From NCBI GenBank assembly GCA_016285185.1, contig JAEEQG010000161.1, positions 1 through 42,427 on the forward strand: 42,427 nt of DNA. Reading direction: 5' to 3'. Positions within the stretch are counted from its first letter, which is position 1. Every line of letters starts with the position of its first letter. The notes below the pieces were generated by a model, which was not told the origin of the DNA, searched no databases, and saw only the letters and a program-made list of their open reading frames with translations. The translations under genes and the position numbers were made by a program. Below are positions 22,681 through 31,845 of this stretch, one piece after another. Source of the stretch: Spirochaetota bacterium. GTDB taxonomy: Bacteria; Spirochaetota; Spirochaetia; Treponematales; Treponemataceae.

Positions 22681-24057
22681 ATGAAAGAAGATTCTTTGCA
22701 ACAGGTAAAAGAAAGACTTGTCCGGGAATGGTCCGGAATCGGTTTGACCCGTGTGGGTGCAGGTGTATCCGGTGGTCCCGATTCCATGGTGATGCTGCAT
22801 ATCCTTTTGGATGTATGCGCAAAGACCGGAACGGACTTGTTTGTTCTTACTGTTGACCACAATATGCGCTCCGGTACGGTAAGCGCGGAAGATTCTGACT
22901 TTGTGGTCGAATACTGCCGCAAAGTTTCCGCAAAGCAACCTTTCAAACTTTTGTGCGAAAAAAAGACCGTTCCTTCAGGTCAAATCAAACAAATTGCCGA
23001 AGAACGCAAAAAAGGCAGCGAAGAAGCTGCGCGCAGCGTACGCTATTCCCTTTTTGACCAGTTTATAAGCGAACACAATCTTTCCTGTTTTTGCATAGCC
23101 CACAATCAGGACGACCAGCTGGAAACGCTTTTTCAGCGTTTTCTGCAAGGCAGCCCGATAACCTCATCTCTTGGCATAAGCGAACGGCGCGATGTTTTTT
23201 TGCGGCCGCTACTTAACGTTTCAAAACAGCAAATCCTGTGCTTTGCGGAAGAAAACCACATTCCGTACCGTACAGACAACACAAACCTTTTGAGCGATTA
23301 TTACCGCAACCGTATACGAAACAAGCTTTTTCCCGTTTTGAACGAGTTCTTTCCCGGCTGGAAAACCGGTGTGCTGCACGGTGCTGAAAAAAACCGGGAT
23401 TTTGCCGCTGTAATTGAAAACCTGATGCAGAATATTTCATGGCAGAAAGAAAATGAGACTTTTTATATTGACGAGACTGTTTTTGATAAATGCGAACCTG
23501 CTGTCCGGCTTTCACTTTTGTATAGAATTTTGCAGGAATGCGGCTGCCGTGAAAGGATAAAATATGAATCACTTAAAAAAACTGTTCTTGCGGGAAAAGA
23601 TTTTTTGCATGATGAAATAAAAATCTTCCGTAAAAACGGCAGGGTATGTGTTGAAAAAAATGATGCGGAGCAAAGTATCCCTGACGGTTTTTTCTATCTT
23701 GCCGCAACAAAAGATGATGTTCAGTTTGATGATTTTTTACTTAGATTTTCAAAAACGCCGCAGGAGGGTTTTTTTGGACCTTTTGCGCTGCCCCTTGTAG
23801 TCAGAAACAGCCAATCTGCCGATAAAATAAAATGTGCTGACGGCAAATACAAATTGATTTCACGTATTTATTCAGATTGGAAAATCCCGTTGGAAACACG
23901 AAAACGCATACCTGTCGTTGAATTGTCCGGAACTTTGGCTCTTATAGAAGGAAGCTGTCTTGGCTTTAAAAGCTGGTTCGTAGCGGACGCCGAATTCCGG
24001 AAAAATGAGGAAATGGTGTATATAAGATTTGAACCATTATCTCAGGAGGACACATGA
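22681..24057 (+). CDS. tilS: tRNA(Ile)-lysidine synthase
   Basis: TilS converts C34 of the CAU-anticodon tRNA-Ile to lysidine so that it reads AUA. The PP-loop ATP site GVSGGPDSMVML (residues 28-39) is intact, followed by VDHNMRSG and the typical HNQDDQLET (about residues 140-148). The N-terminal catalytic domain continues to LLSDYYRNRIRNKLFPVL; the rest of the 458 residues is the less conserved substrate-binding part. ATG 22681 has CGGAGA just upstream. Its stop overlaps the next start by four bases (ATGA), so the gene is coupled to the exported protein downstream. Confidence 0.95.
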   Translation: MKEDSLQQVKERLVREWSGIGLTRVGAGVSGGPDSMVMLHILLDVCAKTGTDLFVLTVDHNMRSGTVSAEDSDFVVEYCRKVSAKQPFKLLCEKKTVPSGQIKQIAEERKKGSEEAARSVRYSLFDQFISEHNLSCFCIAHNQDDQLETLFQRFLQGSPITSSLGISERRDVFLRPLLNVSKQQILCFAEENHIPYRTDNTNLLSDYYRNRIRNKLFPVLNEFFPGWKTGVLHGAEKNRDFAAVIENLMQNISWQKENETFYIDETVFDKCEPAVRLSLLYRILQECGCRERIKYESLKKTVLAGKDFLHDEIKIFRKNGRVCVEKNDAEQSIPDGFFYLAATKDDVQFDDFLLRFSKTPQEGFFGPFALPLVVRNSQSADKIKCADGKYKLISRIYSDWKIPLETRKRIPVVELSGTLALIEGSCLGFKSWFVADAEFRKNEEMVYIRFEPLSQEDT

Positions 24058-26096
24058 AGTTACTGAAAAAAAAGCTTGCTCTTATTTGTTCCATTATATA
24101 TGCAGTGTTTGTTGCTGCTTTTGCCTTTGGTCAGGTATCTTCCACGGCTGATGCCGCCAACAGAAGAACAGCCCTTTTGTGTCTGGAACAAAGCCGTGAT
24201 TCAATAATGGATTTTGACTGGGTAAGTGCTTTTGATGAAGCAAACCTTGGTCTTTCATACGATTCCGCAATTTCGGACCTGTGGTATATAAAGGCTGTTG
24301 CTGCTGTAGAACTTAACACTCCCAAAGCAGATGTAATTTCGATGCTTGCTTCCGCACTGAATACCAATGAATGGATACAGTACGAAAGGGATGCGGCGCG
24401 TGTTCTTTATGCGGATTTACTTTCGGATACATGCCGTAGTTCTTTTGCCCTGCAAATTCTTGACGAAGAACCCGTTATTATGTCAGCTGATGCTGACTAC
24501 ATCAGGGCAAAGTCTTATTACCGTTTGAACGACAGAAAAAAAGCCCGTACCGTAATTTCAAACGCAAAAAATCTGTATGCACACGACGGAAGATTCCCGC
24601 TTTTGTGCCTTGAGATGGAACGCAGACAGACCGCTGATTATGAAGTTCTTCTTCTTGCGGATTATTACCGCAAAAACATTCACACCTGGACAGATGAATT
24701 TCCGGAACTTGCGGTGTATGCGGCGGCTTTTGCAACTTCTCCCGAAGAACGCGAATACCTTTTAAAGTCCTTTTTTGCACGCGGAAACAATCACCCGTTT
24801 TATACAGTGCTTGCATTACAGAACGGCATAATCTCCGAACAAACCGCTTTTTCGCAGATTCTCGCGTTTGCGCAGACAGGTTTGCGCTTTGATTTTTTTC
24901 AGGATTTCATTACTACGGTACAAAACGAAAAGACCATTGCAGAACTTGAAGAATGGCTTACGGCATTTGCCGGAACACTGCTTTTTGATACAAACTCCGA
25001 CGGTCTGATTGATATGGAAGTTTTGTACCGCCGCGGCAGAGCCGTTTATATAAACTATGATGATAATCAGGACGGAGTAGCCACTTGCAAGGCTGACTGC
25101 GATTTTGGCGTTCCTTACAAGATTTTTATGCCCGAAACAGATACAACCGTAACATACGAGGCATATCCCTTTGTTAAAACCGCGCAAATGCCTGCCGGTA
25201 CAGGTAACGTTCAGTATGAGGTAAACGCGAACGAACTGCGCTGGACACCATTTGACATAACAGAGGCGCTCCCGCCGAATTTAGGCGTTTCTTTCTTTAT
25301 TCCTGTTCCAAAACAGCAAAAGCAAATTCTTACGGACAGAGTTTTGATTTCTTTTTCAAATACTGTAACTGTTCCCGGTTATGAACGGCCCGATTCTGAG
25401 ATACGTTTTGCGGTATTCAACGGACAACCGCGTTCTGCTGTATATATGGTAGATGCAAAACCCTATGCGTATGCTGTTTTTAATGACGGAATCCTTCAGT
25501 TCCGTACAGTGGATGCAAACAATGACGGTTTTTATGAGCTGACAGAATATTATGCCTTTAATAAGGAAGAAATCCGTCAGTTTTTGACCGAAGAAGAAGA
25601 AAAAAGACTTCTTAAAAACATATTTGGTACTATAAACGCCTCTTCCGGTATTTATTTGTCCGAGACAGTCATAGATACGGATTCTGACGGCAAACACGAA
25701 TATTCGGAAAAATATTTTGCCGACGGCAGAAGAATTGTTGCCTGGGATGACGACAACGACGGCAACTGGGACATAAAGTGTATAATTACAAAAGAGGCCG
25801 AAGTTACCAAATTTATAAATCCTGTAAACAAGGCCGAAATAACCGTTACTGCACGCAAAGGTGTTCCTGTTTTAGTTGAGACACCGAGAGGCCGAAAACC
25901 CATATTCCGTGATGATTTGAACGGAAACTTATATTGGATTGGCAAAAAACTTGATGCATCAGAATCAATAAAAATAATAAATTTCTTTAACCTTTCGCCA
26001 TATCCGGGTGTTACAATAATAGAAACTGACAACGGCAGAATTGTAGCTGCACGTGTCGGCTCATTCTATTTTGGAGAATTGTTTGATGAAGATTAA
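24054..26096 (+). CDS. Exported TPR-like protein with EF-hand-like DxDxDG loops
   Basis: The 680-residue protein has an N-terminal signal peptide (LALICSIIYAVFVAAFAFG) and a helical, TPR-like region to about residue 300. The second half carries five calcium-loop-like motifs: DTNSDGLIDM (about 312), DDNQDGVATC (336), DANNDGFYEL (487), DTDSDGKHEY (541) and DDDNDGNWDI (565). Such loops bind calcium in other extracellular proteins. They sit in beta-rich repeats resembling a surface or periplasmic sensor. The start overlaps tilS by 4 bases, and the 3' end overlaps the protease gene by 11 bases, so all three are co-expressed. I do not know a family name; a periplasmic role beside the HtrA-like protease is an inference. 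Confidence 0.7.
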   Translation: MKLLKKKLALICSIIYAVFVAAFAFGQVSSTADAANRRTALLCLEQSRDSIMDFDWVSAFDEANLGLSYDSAISDLWYIKAVAAVELNTPKADVISMLASALNTNEWIQYERDAARVLYADLLSDTCRSSFALQILDEEPVIMSADADYIRAKSYYRLNDRKKARTVISNAKNLYAHDGRFPLLCLEMERRQTADYEVLLLADYYRKNIHTWTDEFPELAVYAAAFATSPEEREYLLKSFFARGNNHPFYTVLALQNGIISEQTAFSQILAFAQTGLRFDFFQDFITTVQNEKTIAELEEWLTAFAGTLLFDTNSDGLIDMEVLYRRGRAVYINYDDNQDGVATCKADCDFGVPYKIFMPETDTTVTYEAYPFVKTAQMPAGTGNVQYEVNANELRWTPFDITEALPPNLGVSFFIPVPKQQKQILTDRVLISFSNTVTVPGYERPDSEIRFAVFNGQPRSAVYMVDAKPYAYAVFNDGILQFRTVDANNDGFYELTEYYAFNKEEIRQFLTEEEEKRLLKNIFGTINASSGIYLSETVIDTDSDGKHEYSEKYFADGRRIVAWDDDNDGNWDIKCIITKEAEVTKFINPVNKAEITVTARKGVPVLVETPRGRKPIFRDDLNGNLYWIGKKLDASESIKIINFFNLSPYPGVTIIETDNGRIVAARVGSFYFGELFDED

Positions 26097-27774
26097 CGGG
26101 AGATTTACAGCCAGAGGCTGTTTGATTTTCCTTTTTTCAGTTTTTATTGTTTCTTCTGCTTTTTCATCCGGTACACCCGAGAAAAAAACTGAAGCGGGAG
26201 AAACTCTGGAAAAAGTTATTTACACGGATACCGACAGAAAACGCATAGAAATCAAAAACATCGAAAAAACAGCTGAACAAAATCCGACTCTTGCGTTATG
26301 GCGTTCATACCTGATGTTTCAATCCCTGCCTCAAGATAATGAAGCGCATGAACTGTACAACAAAATATACCAAAAAATCGAAACATTGTTTAAGGATGCC
26401 GTTGAAAAGGACGACTGGCTAAAAGCCATTTCATACTATGATTCCATTTGTGCAATAGAGCCATCAACAAAGTCCTTTTGCGGATGGACGGCAGAAAGCC
26501 TTAAAAGTGCTTCTTCACGTTTGTTCACGGAATATGTCAATGTAGTACCTTCCTCCGAAAAAGTAAAAGTTTCGCGTATGATACAGGGAACGGTAACTGT
26601 ATACGTTGATTTGGGCTTAAGGGTTCAGGCCGGGGTAGGGTATCCCAACAAGATGCTCGGTTCTGGTTTTTTTATTGACAAACGCGGTTATCTTGTAACA
26701 AATCATCATGTTATCGCTAATATGGTAGACCCTACTTATGAAGGCTATGCACGGCTTTATGTAACACTGCCGGACGATCCTGACGAGCGTATTCCTGCAA
26801 AAGTTATAAGTTGGGATACTTCTCTGGATCTTGCGCTTTTGAAAGTAGAAATTACGCCGCCTTATGTTTTTACGCTCGGTTCTTCCGAAAACCTCGACAT
26901 AGGCGACAAGATATATGCAATAGGCTCTCCAATCGGTTTGGAGCGCACAATGACGTCCGGTATTGTTTCTGCAGTTAACCGTCCTCTTTTGTCAACAGGC
27001 CGTGTAATGCAGATTGATGCCGCCATAAACTCCGGAAACTCCGGCGGTCCGATTATCGACGAATACGGCAATGTACAGGGAATTGTTTTTGCCGGAGCAA
27101 CTGATTATGAGGGCTTGAACTTTGCAATCCCGGTTGAATACCTCAAAATGAATCTTCAGCGTATGTATGCCGGTGACCAGATTTTTCATCCATGGACAGG
27201 CTCTTTCGGGATAACCAAAAAAACGGATGTTGCCAAAGCTGACGGGCTTGAAGTGCTTTATACAATGCCGGGTAGTCCCGCTTATATTTCGGAACTCAAA
27301 AAAGGCGATGTAATTACAGGCATTGACGGCATAGCGGTAAAAAACCTTGAAGAATTTCAGGATATTCTGTTGTCAAAAGATGTTGGCAGCATTGTCCGCC
27401 TTACATGCCGTTCCGACGACAAAAAAAAGGAAATACCTGTTTATCTTGCAAAACGTCCTGAAAGTCCGGGTTATGAAGTTTATGAACATGATTCCATAGG
27501 CAATGCCTTGCTGCCGTTGTTCGGTATTGAAGTTTCCAACGGAGCGTCTGCTACAGCAAAGGTAAAGAAGTTCTTTATAAAGACCGTCTACACCGGAATG
27601 CCCGGAGATGACAGCGGATTTTCGCCTAACGATACCATTGAGGTTACAAAGTCCAAGTTTTCTGACGACAAAAGTACCATTATGACCGAAGTATTTGCGA
27701 CAAAACGCCGCAACGGTTTTATGGGACTATGGGTATCGCTCATAAACGCACTGGACACACCTAATTATTTCTAA
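26086..27774 (+). CDS. HtrA-like periplasmic serine protease with PDZ domain
   Basis: The start is ATG 26086, 7-8 bases after TTGGAGAA; it gives 562 residues beginning MKINGRF with a signal peptide (CLIFLFSVFIVSSAFSSG). Residues 30-170 are a helical region not usual in DegP. The trypsin-like domain has all three catalytic residues: His in TNHHVIANM (about 208), Asp in TSLDLALLKV (about 248) and Ser in NSGNSGGPII (about 319). One PDZ domain follows (MPGSPAYISELKKGDVITGI, about 400). A C-terminal beta region of about 100 residues is unassigned. It probably degrades misfolded envelope proteins. It overlaps the upstream exported protein by 11 bases. Confidence 0.88.
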   Translation: MKINGRFTARGCLIFLFSVFIVSSAFSSGTPEKKTEAGETLEKVIYTDTDRKRIEIKNIEKTAEQNPTLALWRSYLMFQSLPQDNEAHELYNKIYQKIETLFKDAVEKDDWLKAISYYDSICAIEPSTKSFCGWTAESLKSASSRLFTEYVNVVPSSEKVKVSRMIQGTVTVYVDLGLRVQAGVGYPNKMLGSGFFIDKRGYLVTNHHVIANMVDPTYEGYARLYVTLPDDPDERIPAKVISWDTSLDLALLKVEITPPYVFTLGSSENLDIGDKIYAIGSPIGLERTMTSGIVSAVNRPLLSTGRVMQIDAAINSGNSGGPIIDEYGNVQGIVFAGATDYEGLNFAIPVEYLKMNLQRMYAGDQIFHPWTGSFGITKKTDVAKADGLEVLYTMPGSPAYISELKKGDVITGIDGIAVKNLEEFQDILLSKDVGSIVRLTCRSDDKKKEIPVYLAKRPESPGYEVYEHDSIGNALLPLFGIEVSNGASATAKVKKFFIKTVYTGMPGDDSGFSPNDTIEVTKSKFSDDKSTIMTEVFATKRRNGFMGLWVSLINALDTPNYF

Positions 27775-27786
27775 TACTATGTATCA

Positions 27787-29592
27787 ATGGAATTATCCCG
27801 TATTCGCAATTTCTGTATAGTTGCGCACATTGATCACGGCAAGTCCACATTAGCGGACCGACTCATTCAAAAGGCAAAGATAATAGATGACCGCCAGTTT
27901 CAGAATCAGATTCTGGACAACATGGATATTGAACGTGAACGCGGTATCACGATAAAAAGCCAGGCCGTAACAATTCCTTATGTTGCGGCTGACGGTATTG
28001 AATACGAACTTAACTTTGTAGATACTCCCGGACACGTAGATTTTACATACGAAGTTTCAAGGGCAATCGCATCGTGCGAGGGCGCTCTTCTCCTTATCGA
28101 CGCATCTCAGGGCGTTGAATCGCAGACGCTCTCCAATATGTATCTTGCTCTTGAACACGACCTTGAGATTCTTCCCGTAATAAACAAGATAGACCTCCCT
28201 GCTGCTGATATTCCTTCATGCAAGCACCAGATTGAGCATGATCTGGGACTTGATCCGGATGACGCCATACTTGTTTCGGCAAAACAGGGCAAAGGCATCG
28301 ACGAACTTTTCGAAGCGATTGTTAAACGGATACCCGCGCCAAAGCCGGCTGACGATGACAGAACAAAAGCTCTCATATTTGACTGTCACTATGACCCTTA
28401 CAGGGGCGTTGTTGTACATGTGAGGGTATTTTCCGGTTCTCTTAAAGTGGGACAGACAATCCGTTTTATGAGTAACAATTCCGAATACAAGATAGAAGAC
28501 GTTGGTATTTTCAAAATAAAGCTTGAGCCCAAGGACGAGCTTTCCGCGGGTTCTGTCGGTTACTTTATCGCAGGAATAAAAACTGTTTCTGATATTCGTG
28601 TAGGTGATACGGTAACTTCGGCGGAAAATCCTGCTGATGCGCCTCTTGCCGGTTTTAAGGAAGTTAAGCCTGTAGTTTTTTCTTCTATATATCCTATGGA
28701 TTCCAACGATTACGACGAACTTCGTGACAGTATGGAAAAACTCAAGCTTAATGACGCAAGCCTTACTTTTGAAAAAGATTCTTCCATCGCGCTCGGACAC
28801 GGATTCCGCTGCGGCTTTTTGGGACTTTTGCATCTTGAAGTTATACAGGAACGCCTCGAAAGAGACTTTGACCAGGCTGTCATATTCACAGCTCCTTCTG
28901 TCCGTTACAGCCTGACGCTTACTTCGGGTGAGGAGGTTTTTGTAGACAACCCTGCGGAATATCCCGATCAGGGCCGAATCGCCTCTGCACGAGAACCTTT
29001 CATAAAAGCTTCTATAATCACGCCCGCCACATATTTGGGCAGTATTATCTCACTTTGTACCGAAAAACGCGGAACCCAGACAAACATGCAGTATCTGGAT
29101 GAAAAACGTGTTGAAGTAACATACGAAATGCCACTTGCCGAAGTTCTGTTTGATTTTTATGACAGACTTAAAAGCTATAGCCGTGGTTATGCGTCTTTTG
29201 ACTATGACGTAATCGGCTATCGCGATACGGAACTTGTAAAAATCGATATACTACTCAACGGCAAAGGCGTGGATGCTCTCTCGCAGCTTGCTTTTAAGGG
29301 CAATGCCTATGACAAAGCAAGACATGTATGCGAGATGCTCAAGGAGGAAATCAGCAGGCAACAGTTTAAGATAGCGATTCAGGGTGCAATAGGCAGCCAG
29401 ATTATTGCGCGTGAAACCGTAAACCCTGTGAGAAAGGACGTTCTCGCAAAGTGTTATGGCGGTGACATTACACGCAAAAGAAAGCTGCTTGAAAAACAAA
29501 AGGAAGGAAAAAAACGCATGAAGATGGTAGGCGATGTAGAACTGCCTCAGAGTGCATTCCTTGCAGTATTAAAAACAAAAGAAGATAATTAA
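27787..29592 (+). CDS. lepA: Elongation factor 4
   Basis: LepA is a ribosome-bound GTPase that affects translocation and subunit assembly. All G motifs are present: AHIDHGKSTLADRL, DTPGHVDF and NKIDLP. The C-terminal domain that defines LepA is complete (ETVNPVRKDVLAKCYGGDIT, then RKRKLLEKQKEGKKRMK). The length of 601 residues is normal. No Shine-Dalgarno lies before the ATG at 27787; instead a 13-codon mini-ORF begins at 27780 (ATGTATCAATGG) in another frame and overlaps the start. The gene is 12 bases after the protease gene and followed by an HD hydrolase gene one base past its stop. Confidence 0.98.
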   Translation: MELSRIRNFCIVAHIDHGKSTLADRLIQKAKIIDDRQFQNQILDNMDIERERGITIKSQAVTIPYVAADGIEYELNFVDTPGHVDFTYEVSRAIASCEGALLLIDASQGVESQTLSNMYLALEHDLEILPVINKIDLPAADIPSCKHQIEHDLGLDPDDAILVSAKQGKGIDELFEAIVKRIPAPKPADDDRTKALIFDCHYDPYRGVVVHVRVFSGSLKVGQTIRFMSNNSEYKIEDVGIFKIKLEPKDELSAGSVGYFIAGIKTVSDIRVGDTVTSAENPADAPLAGFKEVKPVVFSSIYPMDSNDYDELRDSMEKLKLNDASLTFEKDSSIALGHGFRCGFLGLLHLEVIQERLERDFDQAVIFTAPSVRYSLTLTSGEEVFVDNPAEYPDQGRIASAREPFIKASIITPATYLGSIISLCTEKRGTQTNMQYLDEKRVEVTYEMPLAEVLFDFYDRLKSYSRGYASFDYDVIGYRDTELVKIDILLNGKGVDALSQLAFKGNAYDKARHVCEMLKEEISRQQFKIAIQGAIGSQIIARETVNPVRKDVLAKCYGGDITRKRKLLEKQKEGKKRMKMVGDVELPQSAFLAVLKTKEDN

Positions 29593-29593
29593 A

Positions 29594-30694
29594 ATGAATG
29601 CAATTAAAATAGTTTTTGAAATAATCAAGGCAAATATTAAAAAAAAAGATTATATGGGAGACTACTACAAAATTCTATGTCCTTACGAAGATTATCCCAC
29701 TTTTATAGCCAAATACATGAAAGTGCCGGCTTTGCAGCGTCTCGACGGTGTAGGACTGCTTTGCGGTACAGACTGGACACGTCTTTATAAGAACCGGTTC
29801 TTTTATTCGCGGCTTCAGCACAGTGTATCAACAGCCCTTATTATCTGGAACTTTACCCACGACAAGGCACAGACCATTGCAGGACTTTTGCACGATGTTT
29901 CGATGCCGGCGTTTTCGCATGTTTCGGATTTTCGCAAAGGGGATGCGCTCACGCAAACTGCAACCGAAGCAACAAATGCCGAAATTCTCAAAAACGATCC
30001 TGTGCTTCCGGAGATGCTTGCCAGAGACAACCTTACAATTAATCAGGTTGAAGACTATCATCGTTATCCTGTGGCGGACAACGAGATTCCGCAACTGAGC
30101 GCAGACCGGCTGGAATACATGTTCCCGTCCGGCATGATTCTTGCTAACTGCTGGACAAAAGGCGAGATAAAACGGTGTTACGAGGACCTTTCTGTTGTCA
30201 AAAACGAGAATGATGTAGAAGAACTTGGCTTTAGAACGCTTGCCACAGCAGAGCTTTATTGTGAGCGTTTCTGCATGATCGGGCACATGCTTCAGCTTAA
30301 CGAAAACAAACTTACTCTCCAGATGCTCGGTGAGATTATGGACCTTGCCGTACAGGAAGGTCTTTTCAGCGAAAGCGACTTTATGACGCAGACCGAAAAA
30401 CAGATAATTGCAAAGCTGGATGCTGCCCAAAAAAACAAAAACGTATCTCCAAAACTCAGACGGCTTTATAAAACATTCCGCAACATGACCGAAATCCAGC
30501 GTACCGATGAGCCTCTGCCTGAGGAAAAATATTATTGTGTATCCCTCAATGTTAAGAAGCGTTACATAGATCCTCTTGTTAGAACGGAGTATGACTCGGC
30601 AAGGCTTTCTGAACTTTCTCCAAGAGCACGCAAGTTAATAGACGCTTTTATTGCTTTTAACGACACGCCCTATGGTTGTGTAAAACTCCTCTAG
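29594..30694 (+). CDS. HD-domain phosphohydrolase
   Basis: The 366-residue protein has an HD metal-binding core: H in RLQHSVSTAL (about residue 76), HD in GLLHDVSMPAFSHV (about 99), and a distal Asp in QLSADRLEYMF (about 172). This arrangement is typical of HD enzymes that act on nucleotides or related phosphoesters, such as dGTPase-like proteins. The actual substrate cannot be told. The gene starts one base after the lepA stop with no strong ribosome site, so translation is probably coupled to lepA; yhbY follows after 15 bases. No membrane segment or signal is seen. Confidence 0.82.
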   Translation: MNAIKIVFEIIKANIKKKDYMGDYYKILCPYEDYPTFIAKYMKVPALQRLDGVGLLCGTDWTRLYKNRFFYSRLQHSVSTALIIWNFTHDKAQTIAGLLHDVSMPAFSHVSDFRKGDALTQTATEATNAEILKNDPVLPEMLARDNLTINQVEDYHRYPVADNEIPQLSADRLEYMFPSGMILANCWTKGEIKRCYEDLSVVKNENDVEELGFRTLATAELYCERFCMIGHMLQLNENKLTLQMLGEIMDLAVQEGLFSESDFMTQTEKQIIAKLDAAQKNKNVSPKLRRLYKTFRNMTEIQRTDEPLPEEKYYCVSLNVKKRYIDPLVRTEYDSARLSELSPRARKLIDAFIAFNDTPYGCVKLL

Positions 30695-30709
30695 ACGGGA
30701 CATGGGAAT

Positions 30710-31012
30710 ATGATTGAATTAAACAGCAAACAAAGAAAGATTCTCGAAAAAGCGGCGCACAACCTGCAGCCCGTTGTAATTGTGGGCGGTGCAGGTGTTA
30801 CTGATGGTCTTATAAAAATGGTTGATACATCCGTTAAGGCACACGAGCTTATAAAAATAAAATTCAATGAATACAAAGACGAAAAGGTTGATCTTACACA
30901 AAAAATCTGTGCTGCCTGCGATGCATCGCTTGTCCGCATCATCGGCAATGTGGCGATTGTATACCGTCCTGCCGACGATCCCGAAGACCGCGTAATAAAA
31001 AATTTAGAATAA
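30710..31012 (+). CDS. yhbY: YhbY-type RNA-binding protein (CRM domain)
   Basis: The 100-residue product is one CRM domain. It shows the expected LNSKQRKILEKAAHNLQPVV start, the glycine loop VGGAGVTDGLIKMVD, the basic strand HELIKIKF and the ending IGNVAIVYRPA. Family members bind pre-50S particles and help ribosome assembly. The gene is the last of the lepA-HD-yhbY run, with GGGA a few bases before the ATG. A hairpin lies shortly after its stop. Confidence 0.93.
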   Translation: MIELNSKQRKILEKAAHNLQPVVIVGGAGVTDGLIKMVDTSVKAHELIKIKFNEYKDEKVDLTQKICAACDASLVRIIGNVAIVYRPADDPEDRVIKNLE

Positions 31013-31030
31013 AAATTCGATTTTGTGAAA

Positions 31031-31055
31031 AAACTCACTAAAAACATGTGAGTTT
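31031..31055 (+). terminator. Possible terminator after yhbY
   Basis: AAACTCAC (31031-31038) and GTGAGTTT (31048-31055) form a perfect 8-bp stem. The nearest T-run (eight T) begins about 13 bases later, so termination may be weak. Confidence 0.45.
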
Positions 31056-31121
31056 ACCCACACACTATTTTTTTTAAATGTGGTAAATTAAGCTGTCTCA
31101 AAAAAAATGTGAGGTAACAAA

Positions 31122-31519
31122 ATGAGCATTGCAGAATTTGTTGAACAGGAATTAGCCGGAAAAGGTACCGGACTGCTGAATTTTACTCAGCGGCTGCCGG
31201 TTTCCGATTATCTGGACGGTAAAAAAACATATAACCTTGAAGTTAGTACTGATGAAGATTCTGAACAGAGTTACGGCTGGTCTCTGACAAATCCGTACTC
31301 AACCGACTTTTGCGCAGTGCACGAAAAACCGCGTCCATGAACAGCCCAAAAGTTACGCTTGAACCGGCGCCGGACACCAAATCATGTACTGTTACGGTCG
31401 ATCCTGACAATCTTTTTAAGACTGCAGGTTCTATAACAGTTTTTGTTTGGGCCGCGGATAATCCTTCTGAAGCAGCAGCACAAATCTGCGTTTCAGAAAT
31501 GTATGTATTCAAAAAATAG
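31122..31519 (+). pseudogene. Frameshifted gene for a small unrecognised protein
   Basis: A good ribosome site (GTGAGGTAAC) precedes ATG 31122, which opens a 72-codon frame starting MSIAEFVEQELAGKGTGLLN and ending at a TGA at 31338. A second frame covering 31310-31519 continues with MNSPKVTLEPAPDTKSCTVT then SITVFVWAADNPSEAAAQIC and ends MYVFKK. The join at about 31320-31340 reads as a single protein of about 130 residues broken by a one-base-type frameshift. The C-terminal half looks like a beta-sandwich. Two separate small genes are possible but less likely, as the second has no ribosome site. Family unknown. Confidence 0.45.
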
Positions 31520-31542
31520 TATATATAAAAAAGAGTAATAAT

Positions 31543-31659
31543 ATGAAAAATGAGTTGGATGAGAAAAAAAGTTCAGTAAGCAGACTGCTGAGAATCAGCA
31601 TAATCATTCTGGCAGGCGTAGTCCGGGGTCGCTTGAAAGTAGGCTTGGAAAATATGTAA
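31543..31659 (+). pseudogene. N-terminal stub of a membrane protein (38 codons)
   Basis: The frame begins MKNELDEKKSSVSRLLRI and then enters a hydrophobic stretch (SIIILAGVV), like the start of a membrane-anchored protein. From codon 28 on it reads into an inverted repeat (GGGGTCGCT, 31625) and stops at 31659. I infer that the rest of the gene was replaced by the repeat-rich DNA that follows. The ribosome site is weak (AAGAG). Confidence 0.4.
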
Positions 31660-31707
31660 CAGACTTTAGCGACCCCTTCGAGAATTGGGGTTTCACCCCA
31701 ATTCTCG
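31625..31707. repeat. Two adjacent inverted repeats
   Basis: GGGGTCGCT (31625-31633) and AGCGACCCC (31668-31676) are perfect arms 34 bases apart, with AAAGT/ACTTT extending them. Three bases on, CGAGAATTGGGGT (31679-31691) and ACCCCAATTCTCG (31695-31707) form a perfect 13-bp hairpin with a 3-base loop. They start inside the stub ORF and end just before the next array. They resemble ends of a small non-autonomous element or a strong transcription barrier. Confidence 0.7.
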
Positions 31708-31715
31708 CGAAACCA

Positions 31716-31803
31716 TTTTCATCCCGATGAAAAATTATTTTCATAAGGATGAAAAAAAAATTTCATCAAGAAGAAAATAAATTTTCGTCAAGATGAAAAT
31801 TTG
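31716..31803. repeat. Four exact 22-base units with TTTTCATC...GATGAAAA palindrome
   Basis: Units start at 31716, 31738, 31760 and 31782. Each has a palindrome of the type TTTTCATC-NN-GATGAAAA plus a 4-base linker; the third unit is the most degenerate. The period is exactly 22 bases across all four units. Confidence 0.9.
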
Positions 31804-31845
31804 ATAAAGAATGATATGCGCCTGAAAGTGGGAGTAATCAGCTTA

